Origin: Variovorax paradoxus
GTDB lineage: Bacteria > Pseudomonadota > Gammaproteobacteria > Burkholderiales > Burkholderiaceae_C
Reading direction: 5' to 3'
Assembly: GCF_000834655.1 (NCBI RefSeq)
Contig: NZ_JXQQ01000033.1
Location: 62,001-126,000, forward strand
Length of the DNA: 64,000 nt
Under the pieces are notes generated by a model. That model ran no database searches, was not told the origin of the DNA, and was given only the letters and a program-made list of their open reading frames with translations. Shown here piece after piece: positions 52,694 through 64,000 of the stretch; position 1 is the first letter of the stretch; each line of letters begins with the position of its first letter. Made by a program: the position numbers and the translations under genes.

Positions 52694-52930
52694 ATGAAGC
52701 CACGCGAGTTGGTGCAGGCGCTGAGGGCCATGGGCCTGACGCAAAAACAGATCCAGGAGCGCACCGGGATTCCTCAACCCACCGTCAGCAAGATCGGCCT
52801 CGGGCGGGTGCACGACGTGATGTCGCGGCACTACGTGGCGCTGCTTACGGCCTACGAGCAGCAGGTAAAGGCCGAAGCCCCCGGTGCCGCGCGCGGCCCC
52901 GCGCCTTTCAACTGGCCCCGCACCAAATGA
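52694..52930 (+). CDS. Cro-like HTH protein
   Basis: 78 residues, essentially one helix-turn-helix (LTQKQIQERTGIPQPTVSKI, near 16-35) and a Pro/Ala-rich tail. GGGAG stands seven bases before the ATG. Opposed to the CI-like repressor gene, so it may compete for the shared operator. Small size fits Cro/C1-type proteins. Confidence 0.8.
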   Translation: MKPRELVQALRAMGLTQKQIQERTGIPQPTVSKIGLGRVHDVMSRHYVALLTAYEQQVKAEAPGAARGPAPFNWPRTK

Positions 52931-52937
52931 CGGGGCA

Positions 52938-53171
52938 ATGCGCCGTTCTCGATCGTGGGGCCTCTGGCTCGACTGGACCCTGTGCGCGCTGCTGGCGTTG
53001 CTGGCCATTGCCGCGCTGATCCATGGACTGCTGACCAGCGACGCGCGCTTCACGGGCATGGCCATGTTCGGCCTGGCCGGGGCGCTGTGGGCCGCCTGCG
53101 TGCTGCTCGACGGCGCTACGTGCCAACGGGCACGTGCGGTTCGGGAGGCGCTAGACCGAGAGTGGCGCTGA
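52938..53171 (+). CDS. Small two-helix membrane protein
   Basis: 77 residues with two hydrophobic helices (LDWTLCALLALLAIAALIHG and MAMFGLAGALWAACVLLDG) between basic ends. It follows the Cro-like gene by seven bases, so likely co-transcribed. The last 56 bases overlap the convergent EcsC-like gene. ATG 52938 was chosen as the first after the upstream stop; GACGGGG precedes it. No family recognised. Confidence 0.65.
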   Translation: MRRSRSWGLWLDWTLCALLALLAIAALIHGLLTSDARFTGMAMFGLAGALWAACVLLDGATCQRARAVREALDREWR

Positions 53172-53625
53172 CGCGCACGCAGTCCTTGATGTGCTGCTCG
53201 CCCAAGGCGCGCAAGGCCGCGTAGCCAAGCGCTGCAGAGACGAGTTGTCCGGCAATCGGCACGTACTTGGTGGCTTGCTTGGCGGTCAGTCGCACGCCGG
53301 CGTGTTTCGCCAGCTTGATCAGCAGGTCGCGCGTCACGAGCCTGCCGACCAGCAGAGCGCCCACGGTCGTGGCGGCTTTCTGGATGCGCTCGCGCTGGTG
53401 CGGCGCGAGCTTTTCGACCTGGGTGACCGAGAGCCCGAATTCAGCGCTGATCTGCGGCACAAGCCGCGAGAGCAGCGCCGCATCGGCGGCCCAGTCGATG
53501 CCCGGCAGCGGGATCGCGCTCGCGGCCGCCGCCATCAGGGCCTTGCGGCCGATCAGGCGCCGGCTGCGGTGGATGGCCGCGATGAGTTTCTCGTCACCAT
53601 GGGCCAGTTCGATCGCGGACGGCAT
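53116..53625 (-). CDS. DUF697/EcsC-like membrane-associated protein
   Basis: 169 residues, Ala/Leu-rich: LIGRKALMAAAASAIPLPGI, IDWAADAALLSRLVPQISAE, and KYVPIAGQLVSAALGYAALR, the hydrophobic pattern of DUF697 and EcsC proteins, which are often near GTPases or ABC systems. Function unknown. It follows the ABC-F gene by 23 bases in the same direction. Confidence 0.75.
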   Translation of the reverse strand: MPSAIELAHGDEKLIAAIHRSRRLIGRKALMAAAASAIPLPGIDWAADAALLSRLVPQISAEFGLSVTQVEKLAPHQRERIQKAATTVGALLVGRLVTRDLLIKLAKHAGVRLTAKQATKYVPIAGQLVSAALGYAALRALGEQHIKDCVRVSATLGLAPPEPHVPVGT

Positions 53626-53648
53626 GCGGCTTGTCTCCCCGGGGTGTT

Positions 53649-55628
53649 TCAGGCGGCCAAGGCCTCCAGCTGGTCCGAGAGGGCCAGCCAGCGCTCCTCG
53701 AGCCTGGCGATTTCGTCGTTCAGTGCCTTCAGCCGCTTGCCCGCATCGGCGATCTCGCCAGACGGAAGGGGCTGGGCCAGGCGCGCTTCCAGCGCGGTGC
53801 GCTCGATGCCCGCGGCAGCAAGGCGTTCGTCGATCTGGGCGATCTCGCGCTTGATCGGCTTGGCCTGGTCGCTGCGCTGCTGGCGGTCCTGGGCGTTCTG
53901 GGCGTTGGACTTGGCCGGCGCTGCAGCCGCAGCCGCGGCCACCACCGCGCTTTCGGCCTCGCGCACCGCGATCTTGGCCTCTTCGCGCAGGCGCTTGGCT
54001 TCGTCCAGCAGGTAGCGCTGGTAGTCGTCCAGGTCGCCGTCGAAGTCGGTGACGACGCCGCGGCCCACGAGCCAGAACTCGTCGCACACCGAGCGCAGCA
54101 GCGCCCGGTCGTGGCTCACCAGCATCAGCGTGCCCTCGAACTCGTTGAGCGCCACGGCCAGGGCCTCGCGGGTGGCCAGGTCCAGGTGGTTGGTGGGCTC
54201 GTCCAGCAGCAGAAGGTTGGGGCGCTGCCAGACCATCATCGCGAGCACGAGGCGGGCCTTTTCGCCGCCGCTCATGGTGCCCACGGGCTGCTTGACCATG
54301 TCGCCGCTGAAATTGAAGCTGCCCAGGAACCCGCGCAGCGCCTGCTCGCCGGTGCTTTCCTTAACGGCGCTGCCCAATTCGCGGGCCATGCGCACCATGT
54401 GCTCCAGCGGGTTGTCCTGCGGGCGCAGCACGTCCAGTTCCTGCTGCGCGAAGTAGCCGATGTTCAGGCCCTTGCCCTCGGTGACTTCGCCGGCCAGCGC
54501 ACCCATTTCGCGCGCGATGGTCTTCACCAGCGTCGACTTGCCCTGGCCGTTGGCGCCCAGGATGCCGATGCGCTGGCCCGCCAGCACAGAGCGGCTCACG
54601 CCGCGCAGGATGGTCTTGGGCTCGGCGTCTTCCACCTCGTAGCCGAAGCTCGCATTGGCGATGGAGAGCATCGGGTTAGGAATGTTGCCCGGCTCCTTGA
54701 ATTCGAAGGTGAAGTCGGCTTCGGCCAAGAGCGGCGCCACTTTTTCCATGCGCTCCAGCGCCTTGACCCGGCTCTGCGCCTGCTTGGCCTTGCTGGCCTT
54801 GGCCTTGAAGCGGTCGATGAACTTCTGCAAGTGGGCGATCTTGTCCTGCTGCTTGGAGAACGCGACCTGCTGCTGCTCCATCTGCAGCGCGCGCATTTCC
54901 TCGAACTTGCTGTAGTTGCCGCCGTAGCGCGTGAGCTGGGCGTTGGCGATGTGCAGGGTGACGTCGGTCACTGCGTCGAGGAACTCCCGGTCGTGGCTGA
55001 TGACGATCATCGTGCCGGGGTACTTCTGCAGCCAGGCTTCGAGCCAGACGAGTGCGTCCAGGTCCAGGTGATTGGTGGGTTCGTCCAGCAGCAGCAGGTC
55101 GCTCGGGCACATCAGAGCGCGGGCCAGTTGCAGGCGCATGCGCCAGCCGCCCGAGAAGCTGTTGACGGGGCCGTCCAGCTCGTGCGACTTGAAGCCCAGC
55201 CCGAGGATCAACGCCTGCGCGCGCGGCACGGCGTCATGCTCGCCGGCATCGGCGAGGTCGGTGTAGGCGTGGGCCAGTTCCATGCCGATGTCGGCGTCGT
55301 CGGGGTTCTCGGCGTAGGCGGCCTCGATGGCGGCGAGCGTGGCGCGCAGCTCGGCCAGCCGGGTGTCGCCGCCCACCACGAAGTCGGTGGCCGACTCCTC
55401 GGTCTCGGGCATGTCCTGCGCCACCTGGGCCATGCGCCACTGCTTGGGCACGTAGAAGTCGCCGCCGTCTTCGTGCAGCGAACCGTTGAAAAGCGCGAAC
55501 AGCGTGGACTTGCCCGCGCCGTTGCGCCCGACGAGACCGACCTTTTCACCGGGGTTGATGGTGACGGTGGCGCCGTCGAGCAGTTTCTTGGCGCTGCGGC
55601 GAAGAATGACGTTTTTGAGAGTAATCAT
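53649..55628 (-). CDS. ABC-F ATPase, YheS-like
   Basis: 659 residues with two nucleotide-binding domains and no membrane segment: Walker A GRNGAGKST and GANGQGKST, signatures SFSGGWRMR and TMSGGEKAR, Walker B LLLLDEPTNHLD and NLLLLDEPTNHLD. The inter-domain arm region is near 240-290, and a Lys/Ala/Glu-rich tail with a coiled coil ends the protein. ABC-F proteins act on the ribosomal E site. Uup is the alternative; sequence order and start MITLKNVILRRSAKKLL favour YheS. Confidence 0.93.
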   Translation of the reverse strand: MITLKNVILRRSAKKLLDGATVTINPGEKVGLVGRNGAGKSTLFALFNGSLHEDGGDFYVPKQWRMAQVAQDMPETEESATDFVVGGDTRLAELRATLAAIEAAYAENPDDADIGMELAHAYTDLADAGEHDAVPRAQALILGLGFKSHELDGPVNSFSGGWRMRLQLARALMCPSDLLLLDEPTNHLDLDALVWLEAWLQKYPGTMIVISHDREFLDAVTDVTLHIANAQLTRYGGNYSKFEEMRALQMEQQQVAFSKQQDKIAHLQKFIDRFKAKASKAKQAQSRVKALERMEKVAPLLAEADFTFEFKEPGNIPNPMLSIANASFGYEVEDAEPKTILRGVSRSVLAGQRIGILGANGQGKSTLVKTIAREMGALAGEVTEGKGLNIGYFAQQELDVLRPQDNPLEHMVRMARELGSAVKESTGEQALRGFLGSFNFSGDMVKQPVGTMSGGEKARLVLAMMVWQRPNLLLLDEPTNHLDLATREALAVALNEFEGTLMLVSHDRALLRSVCDEFWLVGRGVVTDFDGDLDDYQRYLLDEAKRLREEAKIAVREAESAVVAAAAAAAPAKSNAQNAQDRQQRSDQAKPIKREIAQIDERLAAAGIERTALEARLAQPLPSGEIADAGKRLKALNDEIARLEERWLALSDQLEALAA

Positions 55629-55768
55629 GAAATAGGAACCGTAGGGGCGATTATCCCGTCCGGCCCCGGGCGGTCTGGCGCGAGGGGCAAAAGAGGGGCA
55701 TCACCCGGTCAAGGGGACCGCAGCCAATGCTGCGGAAAGCGGCAAGAAGAGGGCTTGGGCGGGCGCAG

Positions 55769-58987
<3,219 letters not shown>

Positions 58988-59068
58988 CGGTCTCTCTCCT
59001 CGGGTGTTGTTTGAATCATTCGCCAGCTGCGCACGGACCATGTTCTTCGCGGTCAACGCCGCCGAACC

Positions 59069-59143
59069 GGCTTCGCCGGGCCGCGGGCGTTGCCCCCTGC
59101 AAGGGGGTGTGCGAAGCGACACGAAGTGCGCGCAGCATGGGGG
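59069..59143. repeat. Dispersed hairpin element, copy B
   Basis: Same design as the copy at 51039: outer stem GCTTCGC (59070-59076) / GCGAAGC (59111-59117), inner CCCCCTGC/GCAAGGGGG, tail GACACGAAGTGCGCGCA. It lies between dapD and the PilU-like gene. Confidence 0.75.
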
Positions 59144-59153
59144 TGTACCTGGT

Positions 59154-59987
<834 letters not shown>

Positions 59988-60039
59988 GGAGAAAGTCTCG
60001 GGTGAAAAATCGGGGCCAGGAGCCTTGGGAGGCGGTGCG

Positions 60040-61251
60040 TCAGCGCCGGCCGTCTCGAACGAAGCTGACGATGCGGCCGGCGGCTTCCACGCACTCGGCG
60101 GTTTCGGCCACCAGGGCCATGCGGATGCGGCCCCGGCCCGGGTTGGCGCTGTGCGTCGTGTTTCGCGCCAGATAGCTCCCCGGCAGAACCGTGACATTGT
60201 ATTGAGCGTAGAGCGCGCGGGCGAAGGCTTCGTCGTCGCCAGCCCACACTTCGGGAACGCCCGCCCAGAGGTAGAAACTGGCATCGGGCAGGCGCACGTC
60301 GAGCACGGGTTCCAGCAGCGGCGTGACGGCGGCGAACTTGGCGCGGTACTTGGCGCGGTTCTCGACCACGTGCGCCTCGTCGCCCCAGGCCGCGATGCTG
60401 GCGGCCGCCACGATGCCGCTCATGGCGCTCCCGTGGTAGGTGCGGTAGAGCAGGAATTTCTTGATGATGGACGCGTCGCCCGCCACGAAGCCGCTGCGCA
60501 GGCCCGGCACATTGCTGCGCTTCGAAAGAGAAGTCAGGGCGATCAGGTTCCTGAAATCGGGCCGGCCCAGCTTCACCGATGCTTCCAGGCCGCTGAGCGG
60601 AGGCTCGTCGCGGAAGTAGATTTCGCTGTAGCACTCGTCGGCCGCGATCACGAAGCCGTGGCGGTCGGACAGCGCGAAGAGCTTCTGCCATTCCTCCAGC
60701 GCCATCACCGCACCGGTCGGATTGCCCGGCGAGCAGACGAACACCAGCTGCGTACGGGCCCAGATGTCGTCGGGCACGCTGTCCCAGTCGACCGCGAAAT
60801 TGCGCGACGGCACGCTCGGCACGTAGTACGGCTCGGCGCCCGAGAGGAGGGCTGCACCCTCGTAGATTTGATAGAACGGATTGGGCGACAGCACCACCGG
60901 CTGCGGCGAGACGGTGGCATCGATCACCGTTTGCGCCAGCGAGAACAGCGCCTCGCGTGAGCCGTTGACGGGCAGCACCTGCGTGGCTGGATCGAGCGCG
61001 AGGCCGTAGCGCGTCTGGAGCCAGCCGGTGAAGGCGCTGCGCAGTTTCAGGTCGCCGGCGGTGGCGGGGTAGGCGGCCAGTGCGCCGAGGCTGGCGCTCA
61101 GCGCTTCCTTGATGAAGGCCGGCGTGGCGTGCTTGGGTTCGCCGATGCCGAGGCTGATGGGAGCGAATTCGGGAGCGGGCGTGACGCCCGCGAACAGTTG
61201 CTTGAGCCGCTCGAAGGGGTACGGCTGCAACCTGGAAAGCAAGGGATTCAT
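60040..61251 (-). CDS. dapC: Succinyldiaminopimelate transaminase DapC
   Basis: 403-residue class I PLP aminotransferase. PLP lysine in [28 protein letters not shown] and DECYSEIYF for cofactor contacts, C-terminal Arg in GRGRIRMAL. Position before dapD marks it as DapC rather than a general aminotransferase. ATG 61251 was chosen over 61287, since [16 protein letters not shown] is the typical start. Confidence 0.93.
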   Translation of the reverse strand: MNPLLSRLQPYPFERLKQLFAGVTPAPEFAPISLGIGEPKHATPAFIKEALSASLGALAAYPATAGDLKLRSAFTGWLQTRYGLALDPATQVLPVNGSREALFSLAQTVIDATVSPQPVVLSPNPFYQIYEGAALLSGAEPYYVPSVPSRNFAVDWDSVPDDIWARTQLVFVCSPGNPTGAVMALEEWQKLFALSDRHGFVIAADECYSEIYFRDEPPLSGLEASVKLGRPDFRNLIALTSLSKRSNVPGLRSGFVAGDASIIKKFLLYRTYHGSAMSGIVAAASIAAWGDEAHVVENRAKYRAKFAAVTPLLEPVLDVRLPDASFYLWAGVPEVWAGDDEAFARALYAQYNVTVLPGSYLARNTTHSANPGRGRIRMALVAETAECVEAAGRIVSFVRDGRR

Positions 61252-61283
61252 GCGCGGGATTATCGGCGACGGGGGTGTCGGCT

Positions 61284-62150
61284 TCACGACGCCAGGGCCT
61301 CGATCGTGCAGTCGATGAGCGCCCGAAGCCGCGCCAGGCGCCGCAGGTCGCGGTGGTAGCCGAGCCAGACGTCGCGCCCGGGCGGCGCTTCGCCGAGGTC
61401 GATGCGCCGCAGGCCCGGCGTCTGGCCGCCCAGCGCGACGGGCAGCACTGCGAGGCCAGTGCCGGCGGCGCAGAGCCGGGCCTGTACTTCGCGGCTGTTG
61501 CTGGCGAAGGCGATGCGGGCGTTGGGCAGCATGCGGCGCAGCCAGACCACGTCGGGGAAGTCGCGGTAGGCGGTGTCGAGTGTGACGAGCGCGGTGCCGG
61601 TGCCATCACCAGCTGTCGGTGCTTCTTGTCCCTCGGTCCCGAACACCGCGTAGTCCATGTGCATCAGCTTGCGCTGGAGGATGTAGGGCTCGTCGAAGGG
61701 CTGGATGCGAAAGACGAGGTCCGCTTCGCGCCGCGCGAGGTTCAGGAGCCGCGTGTCGGTCAGCAGCTCGACGCTCACGCCCGGGTGCCGGCGGATGAAC
61801 CCCGCCAGCATCGGCGAGAGCACGTACACGCCGAACCAATCCGAGGACGACACGCGCAGCGAGCCCTCCAGCTGCTGCTCGCTGCCCTGGAGTTCGCGCT
61901 GGAAGGCGAGCGCCTGTTCCTCCATGCGTTCGGCGTGGCCGAGCACCGATTCGCCCTCGGCCGTGAGCACGAAGCCGTCGCTGGTGCGCTGGAAGAGCGT
62001 GAGCGAGAGGCTCGCCTCGAGCGCCTTCAGCCGCCGCCCCATGGTCGGCTGCGACAGGCCGATCTGCCGGGCCGCGGCCATCAAGGTGCCGGTGCGGGCG
62101 ATGGCCAGGAAGACCTTCACGTCGCTCCACTCCATGGGGGTGCTATTCAT
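61284..62150 (-). CDS. LysR family transcriptional regulator
   Basis: 288 residues: HTH VKVFLAIARTGTLMAAARQI and GLSQPTMGRRLKALEASLSL, then a substrate-binding-type effector domain. Divergent from the quinone-oxidoreductase gene across 92 bases with LysR-like sites. It probably controls that gene. Confidence 0.94.
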   Translation of the reverse strand: MNSTPMEWSDVKVFLAIARTGTLMAAARQIGLSQPTMGRRLKALEASLSLTLFQRTSDGFVLTAEGESVLGHAERMEEQALAFQRELQGSEQQLEGSLRVSSSDWFGVYVLSPMLAGFIRRHPGVSVELLTDTRLLNLARREADLVFRIQPFDEPYILQRKLMHMDYAVFGTEGQEAPTAGDGTGTALVTLDTAYRDFPDVVWLRRMLPNARIAFASNSREVQARLCAAGTGLAVLPVALGGQTPGLRRIDLGEAPPGRDVWLGYHRDLRRLARLRALIDCTIEALAS

Positions 62151-62193
62151 TTATGAATGATAAGCCTGCAGTTCTGTCAATTTACTTGCAGTT
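62145..62193. promoter_or_regulatory. LysR-type operator region
   Basis: ATTCAT-TT-ATGAAT at 62145-62158 overlaps the lysR start. TTATGAATGATAA (62153-62165) is a T-N11-A box with inverted symmetry. TGCAGTT occurs at 62167-62173 and 62187-62193, 20 bases (two turns) apart. Likely autoregulation and control of the oxidoreductase. Confidence 0.6.
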
Positions 62194-62242
62194 GTGTTCA
62201 TCGAAGAATCGATCCATCCATTCACGACTTGAGGATTTCCCA

Positions 62243-63250
62243 ATGACAGCTTCTCCTTCCACCATGCGCGCCGCCGTGCTCGAGGCCGCCGGCCATCCCT
62301 TTCGCAGCGCCGAACTCGCGCGGCCCACGGCCGGCCGCAACGAGGTGCTGGTGCGCATCCACGCGAGCGGCGTGAATCCGCTCGATACCAAGATCCGCGC
62401 CGGCCAGGCCGCGCATGCGCAACAACCGTTGCCCTCTGTGCTGGGCATGGACCTGGCCGGCGTGGTCGAGGCGGTCGGCCCGGGCGTGACTCGCTTCAAA
62501 CTTGGGGACGAGGTGTACGGCATGGCTGGCGGCATCGGCGGGCTGCAAGGCACGCTCGCCGAATACGCGGCCGTGGATGCCGACCTGATCGCCCTCAAAC
62601 CGCGCAACCTCGGCATGCGCGAGGCGGCGGCCATTCCGCTGGTGTTCATCACCGCATATGAAGGGCTCGTGGACCGCGCGAAAACGCAGGCCGGACAGAC
62701 GGTGCTGGTGCACGGCGGCGCGGGCGGCGTCGGCCACATGGCGGTGCAACTGGCGCGATCGCTCGGGGCCGAAGTGTTCGCGACCGGCACGCCGGCGCAG
62801 GCCGAAACCATCCGGCGATTCGGCGCGACGCCGATCGATTTCACGGCGACCTCCGTGGAGGCGTACGTGGCCGAGCACACGGCCGGCGAGGGCTTCGACG
62901 TGGTCTACGACACGGTCGGCGGCGCGGTGCTCGATGCGTCGTTCGCCGCTGCCCGCCGCTACGGCGGCCATGTGGTCAGTTGCCTCGGCTGGGGCACGCA
63001 CAAGCTGGCGCCGCTGTCGTTCCGCGCGGCGACCTATTCGGGCGTGTTCACGCTGATACCGATGATCCTGGGCCGCGGCCGTGCGCACCACGGCGAGATC
63101 CTCGAAGCCGCTGTCCGGCTGGCCGAAGCCGGGCAACTCGTGCCGCTGATGGACGCGCGCCGCTTCACGCTGGACGAGGCCACGTCCGCCCACGAAGCCG
63201 TCGAATCGGGCAAGGCCCGCGGCCGCATCGTGGTCGACATCGGGGCTTGA
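62243..63250 (+). CDS. Quinone oxidoreductase-like zinc-independent MDR protein
   Basis: 335 residues of the medium-chain dehydrogenase/reductase family. NADPH-binding VLVHGGAGGVGHMAVQLARS near 155, GVNPLDTKIRAG near 50 in the quinone reductase pattern, no structural zinc cysteines. Likely reduces quinones or alkenals. GAGGA precedes ATG 62243. The divergent LysR protein is the likely regulator. Confidence 0.93.
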   Translation: MTASPSTMRAAVLEAAGHPFRSAELARPTAGRNEVLVRIHASGVNPLDTKIRAGQAAHAQQPLPSVLGMDLAGVVEAVGPGVTRFKLGDEVYGMAGGIGGLQGTLAEYAAVDADLIALKPRNLGMREAAAIPLVFITAYEGLVDRAKTQAGQTVLVHGGAGGVGHMAVQLARSLGAEVFATGTPAQAETIRRFGATPIDFTATSVEAYVAEHTAGEGFDVVYDTVGGAVLDASFAAARRYGGHVVSCLGWGTHKLAPLSFRAATYSGVFTLIPMILGRGRAHHGEILEAAVRLAEAGQLVPLMDARRFTLDEATSAHEAVESGKARGRIVVDIGA

Positions 63251-63267
63251 CCGCGGCCTGAACCGCG

Positions 63268-64000
63268 TCAGCAGAGCGGGTGGTTGAACTGCCCGATCAT
63301 GTTGGCGAAGTTCTGGTTGTAGCGGTTGGCCGAGTTGACGATGCTGGAGCTGCGCATGTGCGCCGGCAGCCGGGCCATTGCGCCGGTTTCCTTGCGGGCG
63401 AACACGCCGTCCTTGATGTCCTTGACCATCGAGCGCGACTGGCCGATGAACTCGTTGATCTGCAGCATGCCGCCGCTGCAGCTCTTGCCGCTCTGGCTCG
63501 ACTGCTCGGCCATCTTCTTGCTCCAGCCCGCGGCCGAGTCGGCCACGAGCGCCAGCGAGGCTTCGAAGGCGGCGAGCGCCTTCGGATCGTTGGGCGCCGC
63601 GAAAAGCGCGCTCGCATCGGCGTGGTTGACCTTGCCGTGATAGATGAGCCCGGCGCGGTAGAAGGCGGCGGTGTCCTTGGGCGCCTTCTCGAAGGCCTCC
63701 TTCGTGAGCGCCCGGTCGCGGGCGCCCATGCCCTTGTCGAATGCCGCTTCGGCCTCGGCAACGGTGGTGAGCGCGGCCAGGTAGTCCTTGTTCAACTGGC
63801 GCGCCTTGTCGCCGTTGTCGGCCAGGTAGCCCTTGGAGTTGGCGTAGTCGTTCAACTCGCGGCTGAGCGGCGAGAGCACCTTGAGCGCGGCCGAGAACGC
63901 CTTGGCCGATTCGTCGATCTCCGGCAGCGGCGCGGCAATGGCAACCGCTGCGTCCAGCTTCTTGGCAGAGCGGTCGACCAGGATGTCGTTCTGGATGCGC
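63268..64000 (-). CDS. DUF3829-like protein (5' end outside window)
   Basis: Frame open to the window edge; at least 243 residues. Helical, Ala/Lys/Asn-rich, with ELNDYANSKGYLADNGDKAR and KSCSGGMLQINEFIGQS; the pattern recalls DUF3829 lipoproteins, whose function is unknown. The N-terminus, where a lipobox is expected, is missing. Convergent with the oxidoreductase gene, 17 bases away. Confidence 0.75.
   Translation of the reverse strand, partial: RIQNDILVDRSAKKLDAAVAIAAPLPEIDESAKAFSAALKVLSPLSRELNDYANSKGYLADNGDKARQLNKDYLAALTTVAEAEAAFDKGMGARDRALTKEAFEKAPKDTAAFYRAGLIYHGKVNHADASALFAAPNDPKALAAFEASLALVADSAAGWSKKMAEQSSQSGKSCSGGMLQINEFIGQSRSMVKDIKDGVFARKETGAMARLPAHMRSSSIVNSANRYNQNFANMIGQFNHPLC

Overview
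The window is high-GC, gene-dense DNA that looks like a chromosome segment of a Comamonadaceae betaproteobacterium, most likely Variovorax or a close relative. The basis is gene content and order (sulfate transporter next to dsbB; purD-hemF-nadD-rsfS-rlmH-maf-rng; the dap genes), protein similarity from memory, frequent GTG/TTG starts and 1-4 base start/stop overlaps. No database search was possible.

Layout. 1-2438: end of a sulfate ABC transporter (cysW, cysA), dsbB and a terminator. 2569-7158: a complete MacA-MacB-outer membrane factor export operon. 7149-10562 (minus): methyltransferase, XanB2-type chorismatase, acyltransferase and family 2 glycosyltransferase, resembling part of an aryl-polyene (xanthomonadin-like) pathway. 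10679-18260 (plus): yebC, purD, hemF, nadD, rsfS, rlmH, a PhyH-type dioxygenase, maf and rng. 18270-20054 (minus): msbA. 20219-25052: tolB, a second TolB gene carrying a Pal-type lipoprotein leader, pal, cpoB and tcdA. 25102-25237: tRNA-Lys and a terminator.

25354-34638 is accessory: a DUF4148-like secreted protein, a GMC oxidoreductase, an HTH/GAF regulator, an alpha/beta hydrolase, an SDR plus SnoaL-like pair with a divergent LysR regulator, and a tryptophanase with a divergent Lrp-type regulator. 34674-40184 (minus) is a six-gene stressosome module (RsbR, RsbS, RsbT, RsbX-like) ending in two histidine kinases. 41090-48778 holds a luciferase-like monooxygenase with two carboxymuconolactone-decarboxylase-fold proteins, converging on an ABC importer operon with two permeases and an amidohydrolase. 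Then come an orphan MetQ-like protein, a small membrane protein, a fasciclin protein, a candidate minus-strand small RNA, a GAF protein, and a CI/Cro-like switch without a phage. 53116-61251 (minus) holds a DUF697/EcsC-like protein, an ABC-F ATPase, prmB, dapE, a PilU-like ATPase, dapD and dapC. The window ends with a LysR/quinone-oxidoreductase divergent pair and a truncated DUF3829-like gene.

Most notable: (1) the tandem TolB copy whose own N-terminus is replaced by the Pal lipoprotein signal and linker, predicting a membrane-anchored TolB without the TolA-binding strand; (2) a candidate small RNA at 51129-51210 with a C-rich anti-Shine-Dalgarno loop; (3) a dispersed hairpin element (51039 and 59069) with compensatory base changes; (4) the stressosome wired to histidine kinases; (5) the monooxygenase/CMD/ABC-importer cluster, a probable undescribed catabolic system.
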